The translations under genes were made by a program, and so were the position numbers. A DNA stretch of 57,149 nt from a virus, in IMG/VR virus record IMGVR_UViG_3300044830_000034, positions 1 through 57,149 of that record; one strand, 5' to 3'. Shown here one piece after another: positions 7,937-16,040 of the stretch (within the stretch, counting starts at the first letter, position 1; each line of letters starts with the position of its first letter). Below the pieces are notes generated by a model, which was given only the letters and a program-made list of their open reading frames with translations, searched no databases and was not told the origin of the DNA.

Positions 7937-8367
7937 CCGACGACCCGCTGGCCTACCTGCACGCGGCGCACGCTGCGGCGGAGGCTCTCGCGGCGAGTGG
8001 CGAGAGCTGGACCGCCTTCGAGGAGAGCGCACATGGCACGCGTCGAGTCGACGTAGACCATTCCTTCGAGCGTGTCGTCGCCGCAACTCGGGCCTGGCGC
8101 GGGGGACATATCGCCCTCCACGACCCGCACGCCGTCCTCGGCCGGATCAAGGCCGAGCGGGCGCTGATCGCCGACCTTCTCTCCGAGCGGCACCACGTCG
8201 CCAACGATCCCTGGTACACCTGCCAAGCAGCCACCGAGGAACGCGATGGCGGCGAGTACGGCAACGAGAAGTACCGCGGCTGGCCCTGCGACTGCGGGCG
8301 GGACGCGCGGGTTGAACGGCGGCTGCGGATCATGGCCGAAGGTTGGGGCTGGACGGAGTCGACCTGA
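7933..8367 (+). CDS. DUF6221-like protein
   Basis: A 144-aa protein starting at a GTG inside the upstream stop (GTGA). It contains the HDPHAVLGRIKAERALI segment characteristic of the Streptomyces DUF6221 family (a phrase close to HDPARVLAEVAAKRAIV in other members), a C-x-C pair and a Trp-rich end. Function unknown in all members I know of. A shorter paralogue lies at 9372-9689, so the family is duplicated within 1.5 kb. Confidence 0.65.
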   Translation: MTDDPLAYLHAAHAAAEALAASGESWTAFEESAHGTRRVDVDHSFERVVAATRAWRGGHIALHDPHAVLGRIKAERALIADLLSERHHVANDPWYTCQAATEERDGGEYGNEKYRGWPCDCGRDARVERRLRIMAEGWGWTEST

Positions 8368-8437
8368 CCCCTCCCGGCACTGTCGGGTGACGGGCGCATG
8401 ATTGGGGCAGCCTGATCCTGCGCACACGGGAGCCCAT

Positions 8438-9172
8438 ATGTACGACCCCGCCACCGTCATGGACGACTACGCATGGCCGCGCTGCACCTCGTGCAAGCGG
8501 GAACTCTGGGAGACCGAGGTCGGCCGACTGGTGTGCCGGCCGTGCGAGGACAAGGCCGCGCTGCGGCTCCGGGAGCTGGGCCCGATGTTCGTGCGGCTGG
8601 ACTCGACGGGCGCGCTGACGAAGTCCGGCGGCCGGGCGGGTGCGGCCACCTCCGGATCGCGGGTTCCTCCGCTGCCGGTCAGTCTCGCCGTGCTGGACCT
8701 CGCCGCCGCCGGGGGAGTGGTCACCCGGTTGCAGGCGATCGAGGACTCGTGGCGGCAGGCGCTGGGCTGGACCATCGCACCCCGCACTGACGGCCTGCGC
8801 CTGTTCGCCTCGTGGCGCACGGATTCGGCGCGCGAAGTACCAGACCGTCTCAGGTTCCTCGGCAACAACCTGCTGTGGGCCTGCGGCTCATACGCGGAGG
8901 TCGCGCAGGACTTGGAGGAGATCCGCCGGTTGCACTCGGAGGCGACAGCGGCTCTGTCTGCCGAGCGGCGCCCCGGCCGGGTGAAGATCGGTCACTGCCC
9001 GGCCCGGTACGACGACGGCACACGCTGCGCCCAGCCCCTCACCGCAACCGCCGCGAACAGCCGCATCCACTGCGCGGGTTGTGGGGCGCGCTGGGACGAC
9101 ATGGATGCCTGGCGGGAACTGCGACGGGCGCAGGAAGCGATGCATGCCGAGCTGGCGGGAGTCGCGGCGTGA
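8438..9172 (+). CDS. Two-zinc-ribbon hypothetical protein
   Basis: A 244-aa protein. The N-terminus has CTSC and CRPC pairs (residues about 15-35). The C-terminus has a second set: C-P-A-R-Y..GTRC, then HCAGC. A helical domain lies between. The terminal ribbon resembles those of small Streptomyces proteins that read DNA or tRNA, but no catalytic site is visible. Its stop overlaps the next GTG. I considered a Rep-like role because no replication gene is otherwise visible, but nothing supports it. Confidence 0.65.
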   Translation: MYDPATVMDDYAWPRCTSCKRELWETEVGRLVCRPCEDKAALRLRELGPMFVRLDSTGALTKSGGRAGAATSGSRVPPLPVSLAVLDLAAAGGVVTRLQAIEDSWRQALGWTIAPRTDGLRLFASWRTDSAREVPDRLRFLGNNLLWACGSYAEVAQDLEEIRRLHSEATAALSAERRPGRVKIGHCPARYDDGTRCAQPLTATAANSRIHCAGCGARWDDMDAWRELRRAQEAMHAELAGVAA

Positions 9173-9375
9173 GCGCCCAATCCCGCGCCCTGAACGACCT
9201 CGCCGACCACTTCGAATGGCTCCGCGACGGCGACAGCACGCTCTCACGAGCAGGGCGCAACGCCATCCCGCTGTACAACGCATGGCAAGCATTCGACCTC
9301 GCCCACGACGTGATCCGCCGCACCGCCAGCGAGCGGACCTGGCGAGCCCGCATCGGCAGGAGGCTCGGACGATGA
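9169..9375 (+). CDS. Small hypothetical protein
   Basis: A 68-aa basic protein translationally coupled to both neighbours (GTGA and ATGA overlaps). It has a helical core with several aromatic residues and an Arg-rich C-terminus (RTWRARIGRRLGR). No family recognised. Confidence 0.55.
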   Translation: MSAQSRALNDLADHFEWLRDGDSTLSRAGRNAIPLYNAWQAFDLAHDVIRRTASERTWRARIGRRLGR

Positions 9376-9689
9376 CCGACCTCGCCGACTTCCTCCGCGC
9401 CCGGTACGCCGAGCGGCGTGAGCAGGTCCAGGGCCACGACAGCAACTACAACGACGCCGACGGCTGCTGGGGACTCCACGAAGACCCGGCCGACGTCCTC
9501 GCCGACCTGGACACCAAGCGGCGGATCGTGGACGCCTACGCCGAGGTCGCCGAGTTCTACCAGCCCGACCCCGGCGAACGGTACGAGATCGCCGATGGCC
9601 ATGCCGCCGCCCTGCACGATGTCGTCTGCCTGTTCGCCAGCGTGTACGCCAATCACCCCGACTACCGGCAGGAATGGCGGCCCTCTTGA
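9372..9689 (+). CDS. DUF6221-like protein
   Basis: A 105-aa acidic protein with the family hallmarks: DPADVLADLDTKRRIVDAY in the middle and the ending ASVYANHPDYRQEWRPS. It starts at an ATG overlapping the upstream stop. It is a paralogue of the product of 7933-8367. It closes the left rightward operon, followed by a promoter and terminator pair. Confidence 0.75.
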   Translation: MTDLADFLRARYAERREQVQGHDSNYNDADGCWGLHEDPADVLADLDTKRRIVDAYAEVAEFYQPDPGERYEIADGHAAALHDVVCLFASVYANHPDYRQEWRPS

Positions 9690-9708
9690 CACGCCGCCGC
9701 AGAGGTGG

Positions 9709-9738
9709 TTGACCTTCTGACCTGCGCGAGCATATTGT
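9709..9738 (+). promoter_or_regulatory. Sigma-70-type promoter facing a terminator
   Basis: TTGACC (9709-9714) and TATTGT (9733-9738) are separated by 18 bp, a good housekeeping promoter for an actinobacterium. Transcription would begin near 9745 and meet the terminator at 9763-9793 within about 50 bases. Confidence 0.6.
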
Positions 9739-9762
9739 GTGATCGTCTGGAACTTACTGTCG

Positions 9763-9793
9763 AAAGGGGCCACCTCTCAGGTGGCCCCTTTTT
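9763..9793 (+). terminator. Rho-independent terminator
   Basis: A perfect GGGGCCACCT / AGGTGGCCCC stem with a 3-base loop, extended by AAA/TTT and followed by a T tract (TTTTT at 9789-9793). This is the clearest intrinsic terminator in the window. It separates the left gene block from the tail-spike/head block. Confidence 0.85.
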
Positions 9794-9805
9794 GCATGCT
9801 CGGGG

Positions 9806-10066
9806 GTGATCCAACTGCCCGAGCAGCATCTCGTAGACGAGGATCTCGCCGCCTACTTCATCGGCCGACCGAAGTCCACGATCCGCCGATGGGCCGCCGA
9901 AGGCCGCATCGCCCGGCACGAGGACCACAGCGACAGGCGCAACGGCGTCCGCTACGACCTGTGGGAACTCCCCGCCGCCACCCGCGACCCGGACACCAAG
10001 ACTCTGATCGCGCCGGGTGAAGCACCCCCGGTCAAGGCCGCAGCCGACCTCCTCGCCGCCGCATAG
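9806..10066 (+). CDS. Small MerR/Xis-like helix-turn-helix protein
   Basis: An 86-aa protein with a GTG start 12 bases after the terminator. Residues about 10-45 (DEDLAAYFIGRPKSTIRRWAAEGRIARH) match the helix-turn-helix of MerR/excisionase-type DNA-binding domains: an entry helix, then an SxxTIRRW recognition helix and a short wing. The C-terminus is alanine rich. It could act as a late-gene activator, a packaging-site binder or an excisionase. It sits far from the integrase, so excisionase is less favoured. The Shine-Dalgarno is weak (GGGGG directly before the start). Confidence 0.7.
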   Translation: MIQLPEQHLVDEDLAAYFIGRPKSTIRRWAAEGRIARHEDHSDRRNGVRYDLWELPAATRDPDTKTLIAPGEAPPVKAAADLLAAA

Positions 10067-10109
10067 CAGCACCGCAACCGCCACCACCATCACCGCCAGG
10101 AGCTACCCC

Positions 10110-10472
10110 TTGCCTTCCGTTCCCCCGACCATGCGCGTTTTCGTCGTCAACACCGGTGAAGTCCCCACCCTCCACGCCCGCCGTATCGAAGCCGCCTACT
10201 ACGGCATCGAGGACGGCTTCATGACGTTCAAGGACGGCGACCACAAGGCGGTCTTCAGCGTCCGGCCCGACCACCTCGTGTCGATCGAGCGCGCCCACGG
10301 GGCAGAGCCGGTCATGGACGCGTTCGCGCAGGCGCTCCAGCAGGCGGACGCGCAGGGCTCCGCCACCGTCGGCTTCCGCAACGGGACCACCGACGAGACC
10401 AGCGGGCAGACCATCGAGACCGGCTACGACATCACCGTCGAGCGGTTCGGCGGAGTGCGTTCAGCCGCGTAA
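10110..10472 (+). CDS. Hypothetical protein
   Basis: A 120-aa protein. A TTG start at 10110 is chosen because CCAGGAG lies 8 bases upstream; the ATG at 10131 is an alternative. The sequence is beta-rich in the first half (RVFVVNTGEVPTLHARRIEA) with a helical middle. No family recognised. A 178-bp gap after it contains no gene I can support. Confidence 0.6.
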   Translation: MPSVPPTMRVFVVNTGEVPTLHARRIEAAYYGIEDGFMTFKDGDHKAVFSVRPDHLVSIERAHGAEPVMDAFAQALQQADAQGSATVGFRNGTTDETSGQTIETGYDITVERFGGVRSAA

Positions 10473-10650
10473 CCCCCACACTGCCCCGTCGGTTCGCCGA
10501 TATAGGGGCCGCAGGTGGTGCCCTGAGGGCCGATCCTGCCCCGCGCGGCCCGTTCTGACGGCCGGGTCGCGCGGCACTCACTCGTCGTCAATCGAGCGCC
10601 TGTGGCGGGCCGCTCCCGCCCGCGAGGAAACACCACGAGGGAGGCAGGCC

Positions 10651-10950
10651 ATGGCCAACTACACCGGCAGCCGCATCGTTTCCGCCGCCCTCGTAGCGGC
10701 CACCGCTGACACCGTCACCCTTGACGCCGACTACACCGCCGTCGAAATCCTCAACCGCAGCGGCAGCGCGGAGATCTTCGCCACCGTCGACGGCGGGCCC
10801 GCTCCCACCGTCGGCGGCACCAACTGCGACGTGCTGCCTGCCGCGATCGGCTCGCTCACCATCGACGCATCGGCCTACGGCGTCCCCACCGTCGTAAAGC
10901 TCATCAGCTCCGGCACCCCGACCTACACGGTCAAGGGGCTCCTGCGGTGA
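10651..10950 (+). CDS. Small beta-rich phage protein upstream of tail-spike
   Basis: A 99-aa protein with GAGGGAGG before the ATG. The sequence is almost entirely short beta strands (TVTLDADYTAVEILNRSG, TYTVKGLLR) and resembles in style the 109-aa product of 25468-25797. It overlaps the tail-spike gene start by 4 bp, so it is probably a structural partner or base of the spike. Function not established. Confidence 0.6.
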   Translation: MANYTGSRIVSAALVAATADTVTLDADYTAVEILNRSGSAEIFATVDGGPAPTVGGTNCDVLPAAIGSLTIDASAYGVPTVVKLISSGTPTYTVKGLLR

Positions 10951-12626
10951 CCCACAGCCGGCAGGTCTTCGCCCCGCCGGGGCACGCCGACGCGTGGCAG
11001 TTCAACATCGAGGACTACGGCGCCGTCAGCGATGCCAAGGTCGTCGGCGACGGGGCGGTCGTCGGCGGGGTGCCCGCGGTCACCTGCGCCACCAGTACCC
11101 CGTTCTCCGGCAGCCTCGTCGGCAAGCCCGTCCTGATCAAGGGAGCGGGTTCCAACGGCGTCACATCGTTCCGCACGACGTTCTCCGCCTACAACAGCCC
11201 GTCGAGCATGGCGCTGACGGACACCCCGCCGGTCAGCATCACCGGCGCGATCGTCGCCTTCGGCACGAACAGCTACACCGCGATCCGGCTGGCGACGGCC
11301 GCAGCCGAGGCGTACCTCAACGGCACCGGCACCGGCGTGGCCTCCACGCCGCACACCTTCGCCCGGGTCTACACGCCGCCGCGGCCGTACATCGTGGACG
11401 GGCCGCTCGACGTCTCCAAGAGCGGCAACGGGCAGGTCCCGTTCGGCGTCTACCCGACCACCGACGTCAAGAAGGTCATCGAATTCAGCGGCGAGACGAA
11501 CGGCGCCGCCGCGGTCCGCCACTGGGAGCAACTGCTGCCGCAGGTCGCCGGGTCGTGCTGGATCTCCTTCGGGTTCTACGCCTCGACGAGCGCGCAGATC
11601 ACCGACCTGAACGCAAACGGGAACCCCGGCATCATCAGCGGACCGAACGAGGGCACCAGCAACGGCCTCGCCTACGGAGCGGGCGGCCGGTACAGCAACG
11701 TCATGGCGATCATCCGGAACATGGCGCTGCTCAACGCGCACACCGCGTTCGGCATCACCTACGGCATGGCGAACCTCTTCGGCTGCGCCAACGCCCTCGT
11801 CGAGAACGTCGGCGGCGGCACGCTGGGCACCGTGGCATCCCCGAGCGCGGACTACACCAGCCCCGGCGTCTTCGGTACGGGCCTGTCGATCGGACTGCTG
11901 CTGCCGGCCAACGGCAACAACGATCACAACGTGGTCCGCAACCTCAGCATCGGCGGCGGCTACACCTACGGCCTGTTCCTCACCGAGCACGGCCTCGTGG
12001 ACAGGGTGATGGTCCTGTACTGCTGGGCGGGTCTCTGTCCGGTCGGCACTTACGCGGGGTCCTTCGGCGCAACGCACGCGATGAAGGTGCTGCAGGCCAG
12101 CATCGAAGCGTGCGGCCGAGAGTTGTACTTCATCGGCGCCGGCTCCAACGGCGTGACGATCTTCGACTGCGACCAGCTCCAGACGGAGTCAGGGACGCCG
12201 ACGATTGATGGCAACTCGACCGCGGCACTGGCGGCCGTTGTCGGGCGGACCAAGCTGACCGGGCTGTTCACCCCGTCGGGTGTGACCATCGCTCAGCCGT
12301 CGGGGATCGAGCTGGTCAACGGGCAGGTTCCGCGGGCCATCACCATCCAGACCGCGAACTATGCGGCCGGACCGCTGGACCGCACCATCCTGATGGACAC
12401 CACCGCGGGGAACCTGACGCTGTCCCTGCCGGATGCCGACTTCAGCGCGGTCGAGTACATCGCCAAGAACGTCGGTGCGAACACGCTGACGGTCGCGGCG
12501 CTCACGAGCCCGCAGCAGAAGATCGTCGACACGGCGAGCGTCAACAGCATCGCCTTGGCGGCTGGCGCATCAGCCCGGTTGCAGGCGAAGTACAACGGGA
12601 CGGCGTGGAGTTGGTACCGGCTCTGA
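10947..12626 (+). CDS. Beta-helix (pectate-lyase-like) tail-spike protein
   Basis: A 559-aa protein with a GTG start overlapping the upstream stop. The N-terminus has FNIEDYGAVSD, the signature opening of the pectate-lyase-3/right-handed beta-helix fold used by phage tail-spikes and depolymerases. The centre is repetitive beta structure with GGxxxG and NxxxxNV turns. The C-terminus (from about 460) looks like a separate beta-sandwich trimerisation or binding domain. It probably recognises or cleaves a cell-surface polymer. It lies about 22 kb from the other fibre genes, next to the packaging genes, which is an uncommon place. Confidence 0.7.
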   Translation: MTHSRQVFAPPGHADAWQFNIEDYGAVSDAKVVGDGAVVGGVPAVTCATSTPFSGSLVGKPVLIKGAGSNGVTSFRTTFSAYNSPSSMALTDTPPVSITGAIVAFGTNSYTAIRLATAAAEAYLNGTGTGVASTPHTFARVYTPPRPYIVDGPLDVSKSGNGQVPFGVYPTTDVKKVIEFSGETNGAAAVRHWEQLLPQVAGSCWISFGFYASTSAQITDLNANGNPGIISGPNEGTSNGLAYGAGGRYSNVMAIIRNMALLNAHTAFGITYGMANLFGCANALVENVGGGTLGTVASPSADYTSPGVFGTGLSIGLLLPANGNNDHNVVRNLSIGGGYTYGLFLTEHGLVDRVMVLYCWAGLCPVGTYAGSFGATHAMKVLQASIEACGRELYFIGAGSNGVTIFDCDQLQTESGTPTIDGNSTAALAAVVGRTKLTGLFTPSGVTIAQPSGIELVNGQVPRAITIQTANYAAGPLDRTILMDTTAGNLTLSLPDADFSAVEYIAKNVGANTLTVAALTSPQQKIVDTASVNSIALAAGASARLQAKYNGTAWSWYRL

Positions 12627-12629
12627 GCG

Positions 12630-13064
12630 TCAGCCCAGGGTCACGGTGAACCCGCCTGCTCTCGCTGTGGCCTCCGACACGGTGACCGCCTTCCGGTCAG
12701 CAACCCGCACCCGATACGGGCCGGCTCCGGCCGGTACGCCCGGCACCCGGACCGGGAACCGGCACGGCACCGCATAGCCGGCGGGCGCTTTCCCCGGCCC
12801 GAGCGATCCGGTCGCCACCTGCATCCCGTCCTTGCCGAACACCAGGACCGGCGCGCCCTCGGCCACCTTGCCGAAGCCCAGCCCGGACCAGCCCGTGCAG
12901 CTGACTCCGTCCGACGCGTCCGTCGCCCCGGTGGCCAACGTCGCCGAGCCGGACAGGGTGAAGGATCCGGGCTTCGGCTTGGCCGGCGCCGTCGGCGAGG
13001 ACGAGCAGCCCGCCAGCAGCACGAGCAGGGCAACGGGCAGTAGCAATTTCCGCAGATCAGACAT
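12630..13064 (-). CDS. Small secreted lipoprotein (possible superinfection exclusion)
   Basis: A 144-aa protein with a type II signal peptide: MSDLRK, a hydrophobic core, and the lipobox LLAGC with Cys20. The mature part is Ser/Pro rich, then beta-rich (GFGKVAEGAPVLVFGKDG). The ATG at 13064 places the signal correctly; the open frame runs further upstream. It is the only leftward gene in the left 44 kb, convergent with the tail-spike gene and divergent from the HNH gene. Isolated inverted lipoprotein genes in temperate phages are often expressed in the lysogen and block superinfection. That role is inference. Confidence 0.7.
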   Translation of the reverse strand: MSDLRKLLLPVALLVLLAGCSSSPTAPAKPKPGSFTLSGSATLATGATDASDGVSCTGWSGLGFGKVAEGAPVLVFGKDGMQVATGSLGPGKAPAGYAVPCRFPVRVPGVPAGAGPYRVRVADRKAVTVSEATARAGGFTVTLG

Positions 13065-13147
13065 GCGCGCGAGCATCCCAGCCCAGCCCGACGCCCGTGC
13101 CGTATCCACCAGATCGTGATCCGACGGCGCTGATCGGAGTCGCGAAG

Positions 13148-13507
13148 ATGCCCGGACGTACAGGCTGGCGGGTGTGCAGCAAGCCGGGTTGCCCCGAGTT
13201 CACGGACAAGGGTGGCAAGTGTGACGGCTGCCGGTCCGAGGCTGAGCAGCGTCGGGGTAGCGCACGGCAGCGCGGCTACGGCCGCGAGCACGAGCAGCGC
13301 TTCCGGCCCGGCGTGCTCGCCCGCGACCCGGTGTGCGTCCTCTGTGGCGAAGCGCCCAGCGTGCACGCCGACCACTGGCCGCTCGACCGGCGCCAGCTCG
13401 TACACCAGGGCCTCGACGCCGACGACCCACGGCACGGACGCGGGCTGTGCGGGCCGTGCCACGGCAAGGAGACGGCCGCCGCCCAGCCCGGAGGGTGGAA
13501 TGCATGA
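13148..13507 (+). CDS. HNH endonuclease
   Basis: A 119-aa protein with N-terminal CSKPGC and CDGC zinc-binding pairs, then the HNH core: CVLC near residue 76, VHADHWP (first His and Asp), and a final GLCGPCHGKET with the metal-binding His. The ATG at 13148 has GGAG about ten bases upstream; an in-frame GTG at 13097 lacks a ribosome-binding site. HNH proteins next to terminase genes are needed for cos cleavage in HK97-like phages, so a packaging role is likely although TerS is 3.2 kb away. Confidence 0.85.
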   Translation: MPGRTGWRVCSKPGCPEFTDKGGKCDGCRSEAEQRRGSARQRGYGREHEQRFRPGVLARDPVCVLCGEAPSVHADHWPLDRRQLVHQGLDADDPRHGRGLCGPCHGKETAAAQPGGWNA

Positions 13508-13698
13508 CTCGCAACGGCTGGTGGGCGGAGCACGAACCCGATCCCGAGACCAATCCCTTTGCGCCTCGGGCGCCGTGGGTGGCGACACTCCAGACCGACG
13601 TCGGATGCAACACCCTCGGCGGCGTCGCCTTCTACAGCGAAGCCGACTGCCTCACCTTCATACGCGAATGCGTGGTCGGCATGCCCTGCATCGACTGA
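13504..13698 (+). CDS. Small hypothetical protein
   Basis: A 64-aa protein whose ATG overlaps the HNH stop (ATGA). It has Trp-rich N-terminal sequence (NGWWAEHEPDPE) and four cysteines in the second half (CNTL, CLTF, ECVV, CID). No family recognised. Co-translation with the HNH nuclease suggests association. Confidence 0.55.
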   Translation: MTRNGWWAEHEPDPETNPFAPRAPWVATLQTDVGCNTLGGVAFYSEADCLTFIRECVVGMPCID

Positions 13699-13759
13699 GC
13701 CAGGCGGATGGAACCGCCGCGACTGACCCCCCAACGCCTGCGGCCAGCTACCGCAGGAA

Positions 13760-13793
13760 GGAAGCCCCGGTCGCCCCGAGAGCCGGGGCTTCC
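13760..13793 (+). terminator. Strong hairpin without T tract
   Basis: GGAAGCCCCGG (13760-13770) pairs with CCGGGGCTTCC (13783-13793), an 11-bp perfect stem with a 12-base loop. It lies between two coding regions just upstream of the next ribosome-binding site. It may be a processing or pausing signal; without a T run it is not a classical terminator. Confidence 0.45.
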
Positions 13794-13812
13794 GCATCTC
13801 TCGGGAGACATC

Positions 13813-14583
13813 ATGGAAACCCAGTCCGATCAGGACCGCAATGATCACTACGTCCCCGATCGACTCTTCCTCGAAGGGCGCCCCGGCTACGTCGAGATCA
13901 CCCCGCCGCGCGACGGCGTCTACCGGCATGGCCGCGAGACCATCGGCGCCCCCGACGAGCTGAACCGCGACGCGCACTGGCGCTGGGCAGACGTGTCCGG
14001 CGACGGCTCGCACTGGTCCCTCTTCGAAGGCCACCACGTCCAGGTCGACATCGAGCTGCACACCAGCAACCGGCGCGAGGTCAACGACTGGAAGGGCCGC
14101 GACGAGATCCGCGCCGAGGGGACGTGGACGCTCGCCCTCAACCGGCAGCAGGTCTGGGAAGGGTTCATCCGCTCCAATCCGCTGGATCGGCTCATGGAGA
14201 TCCGGCGCGTTGCGCAGCAACTCCTCGAACACGACGCGATCGACTGGCGCTCCGGTGTCCCCCTGGCCGAGCAGTTCCTCGGGCGGCGCGTCTACTACCG
14301 CGACACCCCGGCGGTGGTCTCCAGCGTGAGTTGCCTGGACCAGGGGTGCGTGATGCTTACCCCGGTCGGAGCGGCTCAGTTCCCGATCCCCGCGTGGGGA
14401 TTGGACAAGGACGACTACTACAACGACGAGCCCGAGGCAAAGGTTGACCTGCTCTACCCGCACGTCTGGTGGTGGCGAGACAGGCCCGCAGGCGACGAGG
14501 AGGACCTCCGACCCAAGTACGACGCCGAGGCGCAGGCCAAGGAAGTCCCCGTGCCCGCCGACTCCGACGTGGCGGTGGACTGA
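13813..14583 (+). CDS. Hypothetical protein
   Basis: A 256-aa acidic protein. The ATG at 13813 is preceded by GGGAGA, whereas the upstream in-frame GTG/ATG codons lie within the hairpin. The protein is rich in Trp, Asp and Tyr (YPHVWWWRDRP near the end), with a probable beta-rich N-terminal domain. No motif is recognised. It begins a string of five coupled genes that runs toward the terminase. Confidence 0.6.
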   Translation: METQSDQDRNDHYVPDRLFLEGRPGYVEITPPRDGVYRHGRETIGAPDELNRDAHWRWADVSGDGSHWSLFEGHHVQVDIELHTSNRREVNDWKGRDEIRAEGTWTLALNRQQVWEGFIRSNPLDRLMEIRRVAQQLLEHDAIDWRSGVPLAEQFLGRRVYYRDTPAVVSSVSCLDQGCVMLTPVGAAQFPIPAWGLDKDDYYNDEPEAKVDLLYPHVWWWRDRPAGDEEDLRPKYDAEAQAKEVPVPADSDVAVD

Positions 14584-14584
14584 C

Positions 14585-14986
14585 ATGGCTGACGCGCTGA
14601 AGAGCCATCCCTGCCTTGACGCCCGAGTGGACAGGCACCCCCACGACGCCCACGACTGGGTGGAGCTGTTCAACGGGCCGGTGCACTGCCCCGGGTATGG
14701 CGAGCCGGACGAAGGCGTCAAGGAACCCGCGCCGCCGCAGACTCCCGAGGAGAAGGTCCACGACCTGGAGCATGTCATCCAGCGCGTCCGGGAAGCCGTC
14801 GGCACGGACCAGCCTGTGACCCCGACGGGGGAGCGCATCACCGCACTTGAGACCACCTTGCGGGAGGTCCTCGCGCAGTTCGTCCACGACACGCATCCCG
14901 GCCGCTCCTGCAAGCAGACAGGCCACGTCAACGTCGAGACCGTCCGACGGTGGCATGCGGTGCTCAACGAAGCGGTGACCGGCTGA
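14585..14986 (+). CDS. Hypothetical protein
   Basis: A 133-aa protein beginning one base after the previous stop and ending in an ATGA-type overlap with the next gene. The central part (EKVHDLEHVIQRVREAV) is a likely coiled coil and several His residues are scattered. Unknown function. The C-terminal half resembles helical Streptomyces phage proteins without annotation. Confidence 0.55.
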   Translation: MADALKSHPCLDARVDRHPHDAHDWVELFNGPVHCPGYGEPDEGVKEPAPPQTPEEKVHDLEHVIQRVREAVGTDQPVTPTGERITALETTLREVLAQFVHDTHPGRSCKQTGHVNVETVRRWHAVLNEAVTG

Positions 14987-15660
14987 TGGCCCGCATCCAG
15001 ATCCTCGAACTGCCCGCGACCGGCCGGGGCGACAGCGTGGAGACTCCGTTCGCCCTCGTCATCGACCAAGCCGACGACAGCATCCGCGCGGCGTTCGACC
15101 GGAACGCCGACGTCGAGACGCGGTCACTGCCCGACGGGACGATGTACAGCCTCCAGAGGCCCCTTGCCGAGCAGCTCGGAGCCCGCACCGTCCTGGTCTT
15201 CGATGGCGCCATCGAGATCCCCGCCAGCGGAGTCGATCTCCCGGACGCCGTGCTGGTAGGCGGCGGCAACGATGCGCTCACCGAGATGGCCCGCAGCCGC
15301 GACGAATGGATGGAACGCTCCATCCGGTTCGAAGGGCGCGTTGCACAGATCCGCGAGCAGCGCGAGCAGCACAAGACGGCCATCACGGACGCGCTCGGCA
15401 TAGACCGGATCCGCGACTGGGACGACGTCCTCAACGCCGCCCGGGGCATCCGCCGTGAACGTCAGGCGCAGCGAGACATCATCCAGGCCGCGTACCGCCT
15501 CCATTGCCCCGACAGCTACCAGGGCCAGGAGATCTGCACCCACTGCTCCGCCATTGACGATACGGGTACCAGATACGTGCTGTACCCCTGCGCCACCATC
15601 AAGCTCACCGCCCCGCCCGAACCGGAGACACGGCCCGAGACGCCGGAGCCGACCCCATGA
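14986..15660 (+). CDS. Hypothetical protein with C-terminal Cys pair
   Basis: A 224-aa protein whose ATG overlaps the upstream stop. Residues 1-90 look like a compact beta/alpha domain of about the size of small Streptomyces accessory domains. Residues 95-165 are a long helix (RDEWMERSIRFEGRVAQI). The final part has CPDSY and CTHC, a possible zinc site, then a Pro/Glu tail. No enzyme motif is visible. Coupled to the next gene by 4 bp. Confidence 0.6.
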   Translation: MARIQILELPATGRGDSVETPFALVIDQADDSIRAAFDRNADVETRSLPDGTMYSLQRPLAEQLGARTVLVFDGAIEIPASGVDLPDAVLVGGGNDALTEMARSRDEWMERSIRFEGRVAQIREQREQHKTAITDALGIDRIRDWDDVLNAARGIRRERQAQRDIIQAAYRLHCPDSYQGQEICTHCSAIDDTGTRYVLYPCATIKLTAPPEPETRPETPEPTP

Positions 15661-16040
15661 GCAGCACCTACAACGCGATCTGCCTCAGCCATGACCCGGG
15701 CATCGTCATCGGCCACGACTTCACCTACGAGGAAGCCAACAGCCTCAGCAGCCGCGACCGGCTGACCGGCCACGAGACCTGCGACATCGCCATCGGCCGC
15801 TACTCGTACCCGCTGATCGAAGTGGCCTGCCTCGGCATACAGCTCCCCGGCCCGACCGGCTGCAAGGGTTACCACAGCAGCGTCAAGTGGATCGACCGGG
15901 ACTGGCTACGGCTGCTCGCCACCGCCGGACCCGACGCCCACCCGGAGGCAATGCGCGCGCTGTCCGCACACGGATGCTGGCCGCTCGAACGCGTGCACCG
16001 ACTGCGTGTCGAACTCGGCAGCGGAAGCGAGGGCCAGTGA
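15657..16040 (+). CDS. Hypothetical protein
   Basis: A 127-aa protein coupled on both sides. It contains a DPGIVIGHDFTYEEAN segment and CLGIQLPGPTGCKGYH. Arg and Trp residues cluster at the C-terminus. No recognised domain. It belongs to the run of accessory genes between the HNH nuclease and TerS. Confidence 0.55.
   Translation: MSSTYNAICLSHDPGIVIGHDFTYEEANSLSSRDRLTGHETCDIAIGRYSYPLIEVACLGIQLPGPTGCKGYHSSVKWIDRDWLRLLATAGPDAHPEAMRALSAHGCWPLERVHRLRVELGSGSEGQ

Noticed and set aside
13276-15069. A 597-aa leftward open frame
   Set aside because: Opposite to the HNH gene and a coupled set of rightward genes; composition is that of a mirror frame.
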